DNA of 44,665 nt from Porticoccaceae bacterium (GCA_902557735.1 CACEBC010000017.1:1-44665); one strand, 5' to 3'; counted from the stretch's first letter, positions 34,374 through 43,407 are shown. The notes: generated by a model from the letters alone, not told the origin. Numbers and translations: made by a program.

Positions 34374-35171
34374 ATGATAGAAACTCCAGATAGTGTTTGG
34401 GAATCATTGCGTTTAGAGGCTTCGAAACTGTGTGATCAGGAGCCACAGATGGGGGAGTTTTTAGAGCAACATGTCCTCAATCACTATAGCCTCTCTGAGG
34501 CCCTAGTTTTCTGTCTTGCATCCCAAATTCAGCATTCCTCGATTTCCTTGGATGTAATTACTCAAGTTTTTCTTGAGGTGCTTCAAAGTGAACCCCAGAT
34601 CATCTTCGACTCGTGTCTAGATCTAAAGGCTTATGTTGAAAGGGATGCTGCGTGTGACAAATTACTGATGCCACTAGTGTATTTTAAAGGATTTAAAGCA
34701 CTGCAGGTTCAGCGGATATCCCACCGCCTTTGGAACCAAGGGCGGCACTTCTTGGCTTTGTTTCTTCAAAGTCAGGTGGCGGCCAAGTTTGCTGTCGATA
34801 TACACCCCGGAGCTTCCCTCGGCTCGGGAATAATGCTTGACCATGCGACAGGTCTGGTGATCGGTGAAACCACAGTTATAGGTGACGACGTGTCAATCCT
34901 TCACTCGGTAACGCTGGGCGGAGTGGGATCTGAATCCGGTGATCGCCATCCAAAAATTGGATCCGGCGTCTTGATTTCAGCGGGCGCAAAAGTACTAGGG
35001 AACGTCTGTATAGGCAAGGGCGCAAAGATCGGAGCGGGTAGCTTAGTCATAGATTCGGTTGAGCCTTATTCAACTGTCGTTGGAGTACCAGCAAAAGTCG
35101 TGGGTGAAAATAAAAATGAAATGCCTGCATTGGAAATGAACCAGCACTTCCAAATTATTAGTCCGTGCTGA
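34374..35171 (+). CDS. cysE: Serine O-acetyltransferase (first of two)
   Basis: A 265-residue enzyme that acetylates L-serine to O-acetylserine for cysteine synthesis. The N-terminal helical SATase domain (WESLRLEASKLCDQEPQM) is present, with catalytic Asp in YVERDAACDKL. The left-handed beta helix has IMLDHATGLVIGET carrying the Asp-His pair and SVTLGGVGSESGDRHPKIG. The tail ALEMNQHF matches the regulatory C terminus of E. coli CysE. Compared with the second copy at 39466 it is clearly diverged (ASLGSG versus ARIGRG; QSQVAAKFAV versus QSYVSSRFGI). It starts 18 bases after the M15 peptidase gene. Confidence 0.94.
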   Translation: MIETPDSVWESLRLEASKLCDQEPQMGEFLEQHVLNHYSLSEALVFCLASQIQHSSISLDVITQVFLEVLQSEPQIIFDSCLDLKAYVERDAACDKLLMPLVYFKGFKALQVQRISHRLWNQGRHFLALFLQSQVAAKFAVDIHPGASLGSGIMLDHATGLVIGETTVIGDDVSILHSVTLGGVGSESGDRHPKIGSGVLISAGAKVLGNVCIGKGAKIGAGSLVIDSVEPYSTVVGVPAKVVGENKNEMPALEMNQHFQIISPC

Positions 35172-35187
35172 CCTACACTACATCTAA

Positions 35188-36438
35188 TTATTTGTTTTTA
35201 TCAACCGGTATCCAAGAACCGGGATAATCGATCTCATCACCGAAACACGCATGATAAAGATGCTGTATTTGTTTGCTTAATAGCTCTTGACGTTCAATTG
35301 AAAATGCTTGTAAGAGATAACAATTCTCCGCTAGATGGCTAAATCTGGCGATGGTCGACAATTCATCAACGCTGAATTTACAGGTTTTTATTGCTATCGT
35401 TTCGTTGCGCAGTTTAGCTATTTGCTCGATAGAACTTACCTTCAATTGGTTCAAATCTTCATGGAACGAAAAAAGTGGCTTGGACGAAATTTGATTGCCC
35501 AACAAAGCCCACGTCATTTCGATTTTTATTGACCACCGAGATGCTAAGTGCCCTATGAGTTGCTGAAGAGAGTAAGTTAACATGAGGCACACCAGCAAGT
35601 GTTGCTTTGTGCAATCTGTAGATCGCATGCACAAATGTATAGTGCTTTTGTCTCCTTCGATCCGTTGCCCTCCGTAAAGCTTTGCAGTTGTGCTTACACA
35701 ATTGTCTAACCTATCAAGAAGTTTTTCTAGGCTCTCTTGATTGAGCCGATCCTTTAATTGGCTGAGATTAACTAAGCTGCCAGTGATTAACGAGCAGTAG
35801 TGGTTATATTGAAAATTCTCATTGCCGTTGTGGGATAGTGCGAGTAGTGGCTGCAATTTTTCCTCGAGATACACGAACGCATTTGATACATTGGAATTTT
35901 CTCCGGGAAGTTTGTCGGCAAGATCAAAAGCACGACTTTCCATCTTTGATACAAAATTGAAAAAGAGGTAAGTGCTCAAGCCGGAGTATATTAGCCACAA
36001 AAATATCCAATCTGTTAATACATATGCCGATGTCGATTGAATTTTATTTTTGTCCATGGTGACTTCAACTCTTCCAAGTATGTTCTCTTGCACTCTCACT
36101 GGGCGGCTGAGAGTTATCGGGTTTGATATTGGGATTTTTTCAAAAGTGCTTTGAGCTTTAAGCATGTTGTCGCTATCAAAATACGCAGCACTATGCACAA
36201 AGGGATGTTGAGTAGTTTTGTTGAGTACGACCTGAATGCTGATCGAATCGTTATTGACAATTGCAGCGGGAACGGCATCAATAATTCGGCTCATTGCATC
36301 TTCACTCTGAGTTTGTATCAGAGCATCTACTGATTGTTTTGTGTGGTTGTCAATGAAGTACCAAGTGATTAGACCAAAAGTAAGCTGAGCTAAAACAACT
36401 AGGAGGGATAATTTGCGACTCATTAAATATTGATGCAT
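35188..36438 (-). CDS. Two-TM membrane protein next to serB, YtjB/AhpA-like
   Basis: A 416-residue protein of uncertain function. TM1 is at about residues 10-29 and TM2 at about 139-162, enclosing a periplasmic domain of about 110 residues. A large cytoplasmic part of about 250 residues follows. The N-terminal half (TQSEDAMSRIIDAVPAAIVNND, AAYFDSDN, SRPVRVQENILGRVEV) resembles the YtjB/AhpA (SMP_2) family. The divergent position next to serB is the one that family occupies in E. coli and Pseudomonas. E. coli YtjB is only about 214 residues. The C-terminal half has no catalytic motif I can name: no His-kinase H-box, GGDEF or HD. Architecture suggests a membrane sensor; this is inference. Confidence 0.55.
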   Translation of the reverse strand: MHQYLMSRKLSLLVVLAQLTFGLITWYFIDNHTKQSVDALIQTQSEDAMSRIIDAVPAAIVNNDSISIQVVLNKTTQHPFVHSAAYFDSDNMLKAQSTFEKIPISNPITLSRPVRVQENILGRVEVTMDKNKIQSTSAYVLTDWIFLWLIYSGLSTYLFFNFVSKMESRAFDLADKLPGENSNVSNAFVYLEEKLQPLLALSHNGNENFQYNHYCSLITGSLVNLSQLKDRLNQESLEKLLDRLDNCVSTTAKLYGGQRIEGDKSTIHLCMRSTDCTKQHLLVCLMLTYSLQQLIGHLASRWSIKIEMTWALLGNQISSKPLFSFHEDLNQLKVSSIEQIAKLRNETIAIKTCKFSVDELSTIARFSHLAENCYLLQAFSIERQELLSKQIQHLYHACFGDEIDYPGSWIPVDKNK

Positions 36439-36498
36439 TTTGTCACTTGTTGGGCATACATTAATCTTGGGTATTCTATCCTATTCTTCGACTTATTA

Positions 36499-36504
36499 TA
36501 TAAT
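36499..36504 (+). promoter_or_regulatory. Candidate -10 element of serB
   Basis: A perfect TATAAT ends 16 bases before the serB ATG; the predicted leader is about 10 bases. No matching -35 was found. Confidence 0.35.
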
Positions 36505-36520
36505 GTTGGCCCGATAGTTG

Positions 36521-37762
36521 ATGGTTCCCAAATTAGTGAAACAAATCTTACTAATCAATATTTTCGGCAGAGATCAAGTTGGAGTGACTAGAACAGTCAC
36601 AAGCGAATTATCCCTTTTCGATATTACCGTGCTTGATATTGGTCAGGCCGTTATTCACGATCAGTTAACCCTCGGGATCTTAGCATCTGTTTCGGAGGAG
36701 TATTCCATCTCCTCAGTCGTCGAGTCGATCTCGTTCAAGCTGAAAACTCTCGGCATGCGGGTAAAATGTTTCTCTGTCCCATCGAAAAGCTACCAAGACT
36801 GGGTCGATCAACAGGGCAAACAGAGACATATTGTAAGTCTCCTTGCTCCAAAGATTGAGTCCAGATATTTGGCAGTAGTGACAGAGAAAATTTCTGAATT
36901 TGGACTTAATATTGACAAAATAACACGGCTTTCGGGGCGAACTGCCTATCAAAATATAGATTGTTCATCGCAAGTATGTGTCGAATTTTCGATTCGAGGG
37001 CATACTAGATATGCAGATTCTTTTCGAAGCTCTTTGTTGGAAATTGGTGCGAGCTATGATATCGATATCGCTTACCAGAAAGACTCTATCTACAGGCGAA
37101 GCCGACGATTGATAGTTTTTGATATGGACTCCACCTTGATTGATTCTGAAGTCATTGATCACTTGGCGGTGGAGGCTGGAGTTGGGGACGAAGTTGCGGC
37201 AATTACTGCCTCTGCAATGGCAGGGGAGTTGGATTTTGAAAAAAGCTTGCGAATGAGAGTGGCGCTTCTCCGAGGTCTGAAGCAGGATGTGTTGGTGGAT
37301 GTGGCTAAAAGGCTTAGGCTAAATCGGGGTGCCGAGTATCTCCTCAAGCGGCTTAGGCAACTCGGATTCAAGACTGCCATTGTGTCTGGTGGCTTTTTAT
37401 TTTTTGCTTCTCATCTCCAGTCAATTCTGAATGTTGATTATGTGTTTGCAAATGAGTTAGAGATCGTCGACCAATTTTTAACCGGTTACCTTAAGGGGGA
37501 AATAATCGATGGGAATCGCAAGGCAAGGTTATTACGCGAACTCGCAGTGCGAGAGGGTCTGCACTTGGAGCAAGTTATTGCCGTGGGTGATGGCGCTAAC
37601 GACTTGCCGATGTTACAGACAGCAGGAATGGGTGTGGCATTCAAAGCTAAACCCCGTGTAATAGAGTCTGCAAAATATGCAATATCTCATACAGGTCTTG
37701 ATGGAATCCTGTACCTTATGGGTTATAGCGATCGCGATCTTCAGGCTTTGGGGTCGGATTAA
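36521..37762 (+). CDS. serB: Phosphoserine phosphatase, long form with ACT-type N terminus
   Basis: A 413-residue HAD phosphatase doing the last step of serine synthesis. About 185 N-terminal residues contain two ACT-like modules (LLINIFGRDQVGVTRTVTSEL and YLAVVTEKISEFGLNIDKI), as in Pseudomonas and mycobacterial long SerB. The catalytic domain starts with IVFDMDSTLIDSE (nucleophile Asp201, acid Asp203). VSGGFLFF, the lysine region and the metal motif VGDGANDLPML follow. ATG 36521 is preferred over TTG 36518; the ribosome binding site is poor. Its product serine is the substrate of the two CysE enzymes encoded nearby. Confidence 0.97.
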   Translation: MVPKLVKQILLINIFGRDQVGVTRTVTSELSLFDITVLDIGQAVIHDQLTLGILASVSEEYSISSVVESISFKLKTLGMRVKCFSVPSKSYQDWVDQQGKQRHIVSLLAPKIESRYLAVVTEKISEFGLNIDKITRLSGRTAYQNIDCSSQVCVEFSIRGHTRYADSFRSSLLEIGASYDIDIAYQKDSIYRRSRRLIVFDMDSTLIDSEVIDHLAVEAGVGDEVAAITASAMAGELDFEKSLRMRVALLRGLKQDVLVDVAKRLRLNRGAEYLLKRLRQLGFKTAIVSGGFLFFASHLQSILNVDYVFANELEIVDQFLTGYLKGEIIDGNRKARLLRELAVREGLHLEQVIAVGDGANDLPMLQTAGMGVAFKAKPRVIESAKYAISHTGLDGILYLMGYSDRDLQALGSD

Positions 37763-37876
37763 TTACAGTGTTTAATGTTAGCAGTTGGGGGAGGCATATG
37801 AGTTTTCATGCGTTCCTCATGACCGGCTCATTTAGGTTATCATGGGCCCTCTTTTAAAGATAGGAGGTGCAAAAGC

Positions 37877-38440
37877 ATGGCCAATTACTCTACTAATGAT
37901 TTTAGGCCAGGCCTCAAAGTGATGGTTGAGCAAGATCCTTGCACAATCTTAGATAATGAATTCGTAAAACCCGGCAAGGGCCAAGCTTTCAACAGGGTAA
38001 GATTTCGTAATTTAAAGACTGGACGCGTTGTAGAAAAAACTTTGAAGTCAGGGGATACGCTTGAAGCAGCCGACGTCTTTGATGTAGAGATGCAGTATCT
38101 TTACAACGATGGAGATTTTTGGCACTTCATGGAGCCAGACAACTTTGAACAATACCAAGCGGATCACCACGCCATTGGCGAAACAAATAAGTGGTTAAGA
38201 GAACAGGATTTATGCATTGTCACTTTATACAATGGGTCTCCACTCTCAGTAACACCGCCCAATCATGTTGAATTGGAGATTGTAGAGACGGATCCGGGAT
38301 TGCGCGGAGATACCGCGAGTGGCGGAACTAAACCAGCACGACTTAGCACTGGTGCAGTCATCAAGGTGCCTTTGTTTGTGGAATCGGGGGAATCAGTGAA
38401 AGTCGATACTCGAACAGGCGAATACCTTGGTCGTGCTTGA
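37877..38440 (+). CDS. efp: Elongation factor P
   Basis: A 187-residue, three-domain tRNA-like factor that relieves ribosome stalling at polyproline. The modification site Lys34 is in [10 protein letters not shown], the form lysylated by EpmA and EpmB, in contrast to the Arg32 rhamnosylation type of Pseudomonas. Conserved C-terminal segments are [19 protein letters not shown] and [18 protein letters not shown] precedes the ATG by about 8 bases and is very strong, fitting an abundant protein. Its modifying enzyme gene epmA lies 56 bases downstream. Confidence 0.98.
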   Translation: MANYSTNDFRPGLKVMVEQDPCTILDNEFVKPGKGQAFNRVRFRNLKTGRVVEKTLKSGDTLEAADVFDVEMQYLYNDGDFWHFMEPDNFEQYQADHHAIGETNKWLREQDLCIVTLYNGSPLSVTPPNHVELEIVETDPGLRGDTASGGTKPARLSTGAVIKVPLFVESGESVKVDTRTGEYLGRA

Positions 38441-38496
38441 AAATAAGATAAGAACAGAGCGGATTTATGTGACGCATTGGATAAGTCGAAGACCGA

Positions 38497-39453
38497 ATGG
38501 TAGCAAAACATAACACATGGAAATCAGGGGTTGACCTTGAGACCTTAAAGTATCGAAGCTTTGTGATGAAAGAGTTACGAAGGTTTTTGAGCAATCGGGG
38601 TGTCTTGGAGATTGATGTGCCTGTGGTAGGTAGGTCTTCAGTCACGGATCCCGGAGTCTCTAGCTTTGATGTATCTTCTGAACACTTTAGAGGCTTTCTT
38701 CAGACTTCGCCCGAATACTTCATGAAGCGTCTTTTGGCGTCCGGCAGCGGAGATATTTTTAGTTTAGGGAAGGCTTTTCGAGCGGAGGAGGAGGGACCTG
38801 CGCATAATCCCGAGTTCACGCTTTTGGAATGGTACCGTATAAATTGGGATGAACACCAACTTATTGAGGAGGTTGTTGATCTAGTGTCAGTTTTTACACC
38901 TTCAGTTAATTTGTTGAAAATAAGCTATGGAGAGCTGTTCCAGCAAGTTTTGGGTCTAAACCCTCACAACGCTGAGCTTTCTGAGCTTCAAAGTCGAGCT
39001 GAAGAGGCCAACTTTGGGAGTTGGTCCACAGGCTTTCGTTCGGGTTGTCTCGATGTGTTATTCGAAACCTTTGTGCGGCCCAACATGCCGGACGGGCTCG
39101 TGATTTTGTTTGATTACCCTGCTTGTCAAAGGGCCTTAGCGCAGTTACATAGCGTTGATGGCCAGCAGGTAAGTCGCCGATTCGAAGTATTCCTAAATAA
39201 CTCGGAACTGGCCAATGGCTATTTCGAGCTTAATAATTTTTCCGATCATCAGAATCGTTTCAATGAGGATCGTTGTGAGAGGCATGCTATGGGAAAGTTT
39301 CTGCCAGAAGACGACTTGTTGTTGCTGGAAGCAGTGAAATCGGGGTTGCCTGATTGTGCAGGAGTAGCATTCGGAGTTGATCGCTTGCTGCTGCAACTAT
39401 TAGGGGCGGCAAGGATTGATGAGATCATGCCATTCAGCTGGGTGCGTTGCTAA
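38497..39453 (+). CDS. epmA: EF-P--(R)-beta-lysine ligase EpmA
   Basis: A 318-residue class II lysyl-tRNA synthetase paralogue (PoxA/GenX) without anticodon-binding domain. It attaches (R)-beta-lysine to Lys34 of EF-P. Motifs are RGVLEIDVPVV, LQTSPEYFMKRLLASGSGDIF (motif 2 region with FRAEEEGPAHNPEFTLLEWYR), ELANGYFELN, and motif 3 GVAFGVDRLLLQLLGA. It lies directly downstream of efp, its substrate gene. The beta-lysine-forming aminomutase epmB is not in the window and must be elsewhere for full modification. Confidence 0.97.
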   Translation: MVAKHNTWKSGVDLETLKYRSFVMKELRRFLSNRGVLEIDVPVVGRSSVTDPGVSSFDVSSEHFRGFLQTSPEYFMKRLLASGSGDIFSLGKAFRAEEEGPAHNPEFTLLEWYRINWDEHQLIEEVVDLVSVFTPSVNLLKISYGELFQQVLGLNPHNAELSELQSRAEEANFGSWSTGFRSGCLDVLFETFVRPNMPDGLVILFDYPACQRALAQLHSVDGQQVSRRFEVFLNNSELANGYFELNNFSDHQNRFNEDRCERHAMGKFLPEDDLLLLEAVKSGLPDCAGVAFGVDRLLLQLLGAARIDEIMPFSWVRC

Positions 39454-39465
39454 AAGATGTGCCAC

Positions 39466-40275
39466 CTAATTTTTATCGGGGTGAAAAATAAAGTTGTGAT
39501 TCATCGTCAAAGACGGTTCCTTTGTTTGCGTATTGCCTACTACTTTTGCAGGCACTCCAGCAACGATTGCATGTTCGCTAACTGACTTCAAAACCACGCT
39601 TGATGCCGCAATCATTGCCCCAGTTCCAACATTAATGTTGCCAAGTATTTTTGCACCTGGACCAATTAACACACCATAACCAATCTTTGGATGTCGGTCG
39701 CCAATCTCTTTACCAGTGCCGCCTAGAGTAACTGATTGCATTATCGATACGGCATCGCCAACAACGGCTGTTTCTCCAATCACCAGACCTGTTGCATGAT
39801 CCAGCATTATGCCGCGCCCGATTCTCGCTGCGGGATGAATATCTATTCCAAATCGGCTTGAAACGTAAGATTGTATCAACAATGCCAATAATCTTTGTTT
39901 CTTTAGCCATAGATGATTTGCCAGTCTATGCGCTTGCAAAGCCGCGAACCCTTTATAAAATAGGAATACCTCAAGCGGGCTATTGCAAGCAGAATCTCGA
40001 TCTAAAGTTGCTTGTATGTCAGCGGCCGCGTCTGTGACCAAGCTTGTATTACTCTCGCTTTCAGCAATGAGGTTTGCAAGAACTGGCTGCTTTAATCCAG
40101 CACCCGCCAAATCTTTTTCCAGCTTGGAACTCAAGCCTTGTCTCAGGTTTTCAAAAGGGAATATATTGACCTCAAAATAGTTGCTAAGAATGGGCTCGCA
40201 ATTGTTTTCCAATTGGGCCTTATTAGTGATTTCTTCCCATATTAGAGACAATTTAGATGATAAAAGTTTGCTCAT
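39466..40275 (-). CDS. cysE: Serine O-acetyltransferase (second of two)
   Basis: A 269-residue full-length paralogue of the cysE at 34374. The N-terminal SATase domain has LIWEEITNKAQLENNCEPIL, and catalytic Asp is in LDRDSACNSPLEVF. IHPAARIGRGIMLDHATGLV holds the Asp-His pair, and SVTLGGTGKEIGDRHPKIG follows. This copy is nearer to E. coli CysE in the beta helix (IGRGIMLDHATG, SVTLGGTGK). A segment usually KIGAGSVVL reads MIAASSVVL. The C tail SLTMNHNF is partly like the feedback-control tail. It converges on epmA. Translation may be coupled to a 13-residue leader ORF whose stop overlaps its ATG. Confidence 0.93.
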   Translation of the reverse strand: MSKLLSSKLSLIWEEITNKAQLENNCEPILSNYFEVNIFPFENLRQGLSSKLEKDLAGAGLKQPVLANLIAESESNTSLVTDAAADIQATLDRDSACNSPLEVFLFYKGFAALQAHRLANHLWLKKQRLLALLIQSYVSSRFGIDIHPAARIGRGIMLDHATGLVIGETAVVGDAVSIMQSVTLGGTGKEIGDRHPKIGYGVLIGPGAKILGNINVGTGAMIAASSVVLKSVSEHAIVAGVPAKVVGNTQTKEPSLTMNHNFIFHPDKN

Positions 40276-40325
40276 GATCTTTTTAAGACCCTGTCCCTCA
40301 AATAAAAGCGCATCTCCTTTGTGTT

Positions 40326-40355
40326 TTTATAACCCAAAGGCGATTGTGGCGGCAA
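40326..40355 (-). promoter_or_regulatory. Candidate promoter of the second cysE
   Basis: TTGCCG (40355-40350, four of six) and TATAAA (40331-40326, five of six) are 18 bases apart on the minus strand. The predicted start near 40319 gives a leader of about 45 bases with an AAGGAG sequence at 40319-40314. Confidence 0.45.
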
Positions 40356-40464
40356 TTAGCAAATTTTAGAACTTAAACGACCAAGCCACTATTGCCTTGC
40401 TTTCAAAACCAAATGCTATCTATGATTAATTTTACCCACTAGCCGATAAGCCAAGTGTATCTGA

Positions 40465-40983
40465 CTAAGTTATCTGCAGTGTCGGATCGGTAGATTCTTT
40501 TTCTTCGCCACCCTCAGCCGTTTTGACGATCGAAGGAGTGTCTGAAGAATCAGCTAATCCGTATCCCTCGCTGAGCACTCCTCCGGGGACTTTGGGAGCA
40601 TAGTCCTTGGGGGCCGAGATCAACCCTTTTCTGTAAGCAATACCTAAGTCATTCTCATCCAACTGATCGCCAAGTTTTGTTTCCTTAAGAATCTGCCGAC
40701 TAATTTCGGGACTGGCTAAATTGACTGCGGTTGACGCGACATAGACTTGAAGAGCTTGACAGCTTTCGCCAACCTTCTGCGTTTGAACAGCTAAATCGAC
40801 CAAGTGATTATTAACTTCTTGTTGTAAAACTTTTAAGTTAGTCTCGTTGCTAGCAAGCTCTTTTTCTATATTTTGCAAGGGGGTACGAGGTTTGGAATTG
40901 CGAAGCGCAAAGACATACCCCAGAATCGCCCCCAAGAGAAAGGATCCCATTCCAGTGAGAATAATAAAGTCTACATTTGTCAT
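40465..40983 (-). CDS. zapG: ZapG-like protein (YhcB, DUF1043 family)
   Basis: A 172-residue protein with one N-terminal membrane helix (about residues 6-26, FIILTGMGSFLLGAILGYVF). A coiled-coil Gln/Glu/Asn-rich region follows (ELASNETNLKVLQQEVNNHL), then a low-complexity acidic tail. This is the layout of E. coli YhcB/ZapG (132 residues), linked to cell division and envelope biogenesis. ATG 40983 has AGGGA nine bases upstream; the longer open frame adds unlikely sequence. It is divergent from zapE, which in turn precedes rplM-rpsI, exactly as in E. coli. The tail is about 40 residues longer than in E. coli. Confidence 0.88.
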   Translation of the reverse strand: MTNVDFIILTGMGSFLLGAILGYVFALRNSKPRTPLQNIEKELASNETNLKVLQQEVNNHLVDLAVQTQKVGESCQALQVYVASTAVNLASPEISRQILKETKLGDQLDENDLGIAYRKGLISAPKDYAPKVPGGVLSEGYGLADSSDTPSIVKTAEGGEEKESTDPTLQIT

Positions 40984-41170
40984 GCGGTTAAATCCCTTCC
41001 TTCCAGCCGTTAGTTTCGCGGAAGCTGAGGGAAGACGCAACAATTTTGTGACTTATTGGCAATTTGTGTGCTTGCTCATGGGCAATCGGATCGCTGAAGG
41101 CGCTAAAATCTTGTAACCGTTCTTTTGCGTGGGTAAAGTTCTGCTTTTCAGCTCTGGTGTGGTCGAGAGA

Positions 41171-42280
41171 ATGATTAATCCAAAACAACGTTATGATAGA
41201 GATTTGTCGAGGAATAACTTTGAATCAGATGCCAGACAAGCGGTGGCGGTTCAAAAACTCGATACGCTTTATTCTCATTTAATTGACGATTGCAAACGCG
41301 CGAGTCATTGTCAAATCAAAAGCATTTTCAGCTTTTTTACGCAGCGACGAAAATGGGTCGCACGAGGCATCTATCTCTGGGGAGGGGTGGGCCGCGGTAA
41401 AACTTATCTTATGGATTGCTTCTTCGATTGTCTTCCATTCAAAGAAAAGAGGAGACTTCATTTTAATCGATTTATGAGGTTAGTACATGCTGAACTCGAT
41501 AATCTTAAAGGTCAACAGAACCCCCTTGATAGGGTTGCCGAGAGCCTGTTCAAACAAACTAGAGTTCTGTGTCTTGATGAGTTTTATGTGGATGATATAG
41601 CTGATGCGATGATATTGAAAGGTTTGTTAAAGTCATTGTTTGATAGAGGATTATGTCTAGTTACAACTTCAAATATCGCGCCAGATTACCTTTATGAAAA
41701 TGGATTGCAAAGACAGCAGTTTCTTGGTGCAATTGAACAGATCAAGCTGAATTGTGATATATACAATTTGGATGGAGGTGTCGACTATAGGCTTCGGGCC
41801 CTAAAACGAGCAGATTTGTATTACTCCCCATTAGATAAAATCGCTGAGGCCGCCCTTGAAGAGACTTTTTGGAAACTATCTAATCCTAATACGACTGTCA
41901 AAACCATGGTTGAATTGCAAGTCGAGAAGAGAATTGTTCTAGCTTTTAGAGTTGCAGGCGAGATTGTTTGGTTTAGATTTTGCGACATATGTGAGGGCCC
42001 GAGGAGTCAAAACGATTACATTCAAATCGCCAAAGAATTTAAATCGGTATTCATTTCTTCGATTCCTCCTTTAGGAGCCAATAATGATAATGCTGCTCGG
42101 CGATTTATTCACTTGGTAGATGAGTTCTATGATCGAAATGTCAAACTTGTTCTGTCGGCTGAAACATCGATAGAAACCCTCTACTCTGGCGTTAGACTAC
42201 GAACTGAATTTCAGAGAACAATTAGCCGTTTAATAGAAATGCAGAGCGACGAATTTTTGGCTAGACCCCATAAATCTTAG
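41171..42280 (+). CDS. zapE: Cell division ATPase ZapE (AFG1 family)
   Basis: A 369-residue P-loop ATPase reported to bind the Z-ring under low oxygen or stress. Walker A is GGVGRGKTYLMD, RLHFNRFMRLVHAEL follows, and Walker B is VLCLDEFYVDDIADAM. The sensor-like LVTTSNIAPDYLYENGLQR and the C-terminal RRFIHLVDEFYDRNVKLVLSA are family hallmarks. ATG 41171 aligns with E. coli ZapE (375 residues); GTG 41129 would add 14 residues. It lies divergent to zapG and upstream of the ribosomal protein operon. Confidence 0.95.
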   Translation: MINPKQRYDRDLSRNNFESDARQAVAVQKLDTLYSHLIDDCKRASHCQIKSIFSFFTQRRKWVARGIYLWGGVGRGKTYLMDCFFDCLPFKEKRRLHFNRFMRLVHAELDNLKGQQNPLDRVAESLFKQTRVLCLDEFYVDDIADAMILKGLLKSLFDRGLCLVTTSNIAPDYLYENGLQRQQFLGAIEQIKLNCDIYNLDGGVDYRLRALKRADLYYSPLDKIAEAALEETFWKLSNPNTTVKTMVELQVEKRIVLAFRVAGEIVWFRFCDICEGPRSQNDYIQIAKEFKSVFISSIPPLGANNDNAARRFIHLVDEFYDRNVKLVLSAETSIETLYSGVRLRTEFQRTISRLIEMQSDEFLARPHKS

Positions 42281-42328
42281 CCAATATCAGTTAAAGAAAT
42301 CAAAGCTGGATATTAAGACCAATAATAC

Positions 42329-42357
42329 TTGTAAAAAGTCCTCTATATCATTAGACT
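42329..42357 (+). promoter_or_regulatory. rplM-rpsI promoter with GC-rich discriminator
   Basis: TTGTAA (42329-42334) and TAGACT (42352-42357) are exactly 17 bases apart; each matches four of six positions. The following discriminator is TCGCCCC (42358-42364), the same seven bases as in the tRNA-Met promoter. The predicted start near 42364 leaves a leader of about 33 bases before the ATG. This design is typical of ppGpp/DksA-repressed ribosomal protein promoters. Confidence 0.6.
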
Positions 42358-42396
42358 TCGCCCCTTTAAAAGTGCCAGTGACTAGAGTCCGAATTG

Positions 42397-42825
42397 ATGA
42401 AAACTTACAGCGCAAAGTCTGAGACTATTGAGAGGCACTGGTTCGTGGTGGACGCTGAAAATAAGATATTGGGGCGGTTAGCGGCGTCAATTGCATCTCG
42501 TTTACGCGGCAAGCACAAGCCAGAATTCACTCCGCACGTAGACACTGGCGACTATATCGTGGTGGTAAATGCAGAAAAAATTGCTTATACAGGAAACAAG
42601 GGCAGGGACAAAATTTATTATACCCATTCAGGTTATCCAGGTGGAATTAAAGGTATCAGTTTAGAAAGTTTGTCTGCGAAAGCCCCAGAAAAAGTTATTA
42701 AATCAGCAGTAAAGGGTATGTTGCCTCGAGGGCCCCTCGGGAGAGAAATGTTTCGAAAATTGAGAGTTTACTGTGGCGCTGCTCATCCTCACGTGGCTCA
42801 GAAACCAGAGCCTTTGGAGATTTAG
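42397..42825 (+). CDS. rplM: 50S ribosomal protein L13
   Basis: A 142-residue early-assembly protein of the large subunit, identical in length to E. coli L13. Visible signatures are [34 protein letters not shown] and [24 protein letters not shown] 42397 (MKTYSAK) is the normal start; a TTG one codon upstream is ignored. rpsI follows 9 bases downstream in the universal rplM-rpsI operon. Confidence 0.98.
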   Translation: MKTYSAKSETIERHWFVVDAENKILGRLAASIASRLRGKHKPEFTPHVDTGDYIVVVNAEKIAYTGNKGRDKIYYTHSGYPGGIKGISLESLSAKAPEKVIKSAVKGMLPRGPLGREMFRKLRVYCGAAHPHVAQKPEPLEI

Positions 42826-42834
42826 CGAAAAACT

Positions 42835-43227
42835 ATGGCTGATATGTATTACTATGGAACCGGACGGCGCAAAACATCTGCGGCACGGGTGTTTTTGAGT
42901 CTAGGTGCCGGAAAGATAAAAATTAATGAACGATCAATGGAGGACTACTTTGGGCGAGAGGTGGCGAGAATGATTGTTAAACAACCGCTTGAGGTGGTTG
43001 ACATGATAGACAAGTTTGACCTTTCCGTTACAGTGACTGGAGGGGGTAGCTTCGGTCAGGCTGGAGCAATACGCCATGGAATAGCGCGTGCCCTTGTGAA
43101 ATACGATGAGAACCTCCGCTCCTCTTTGAGGAAAGCCGGGTTCTTAACGCGAGATGCACGGCAGGTAGAGCGCAAGAAGGTGGGGCTTCACAAAGCGCGC
43201 AAACGACCGCAGTATTCAAAACGCTAG
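42835..43227 (+). CDS. rpsI: 30S ribosomal protein S9
   Basis: A 130-residue small-subunit protein whose basic C terminus ([11 protein letters not shown]) reaches into the P site near the tRNA anticodon. [35 protein letters not shown] and [18 protein letters not shown] are all conserved, and the length equals E. coli S9. It is followed after 180 bases by petA. No clear terminator was seen in between. Confidence 0.98.
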   Translation: MADMYYYGTGRRKTSAARVFLSLGAGKIKINERSMEDYFGREVARMIVKQPLEVVDMIDKFDLSVTVTGGGSFGQAGAIRHGIARALVKYDENLRSSLRKAGFLTRDARQVERKKVGLHKARKRPQYSKR

Positions 43228-43407
43228 ACAATTTTTAAGGTGCTGTCGCTAGACTCTTGTTTATCTTTTTGGTTAAGAACACGTCGGTGAAGTACAGAGC
43301 TGTTTTGCCTGCGCAATGGCAAAATGAGTTTTGCAACGTATGGTCTTTTGAGTCTCATGACGGCTCCTTTAACGTATACAGTGCGTGATTTTATCAAGGA
43401 GATACTT

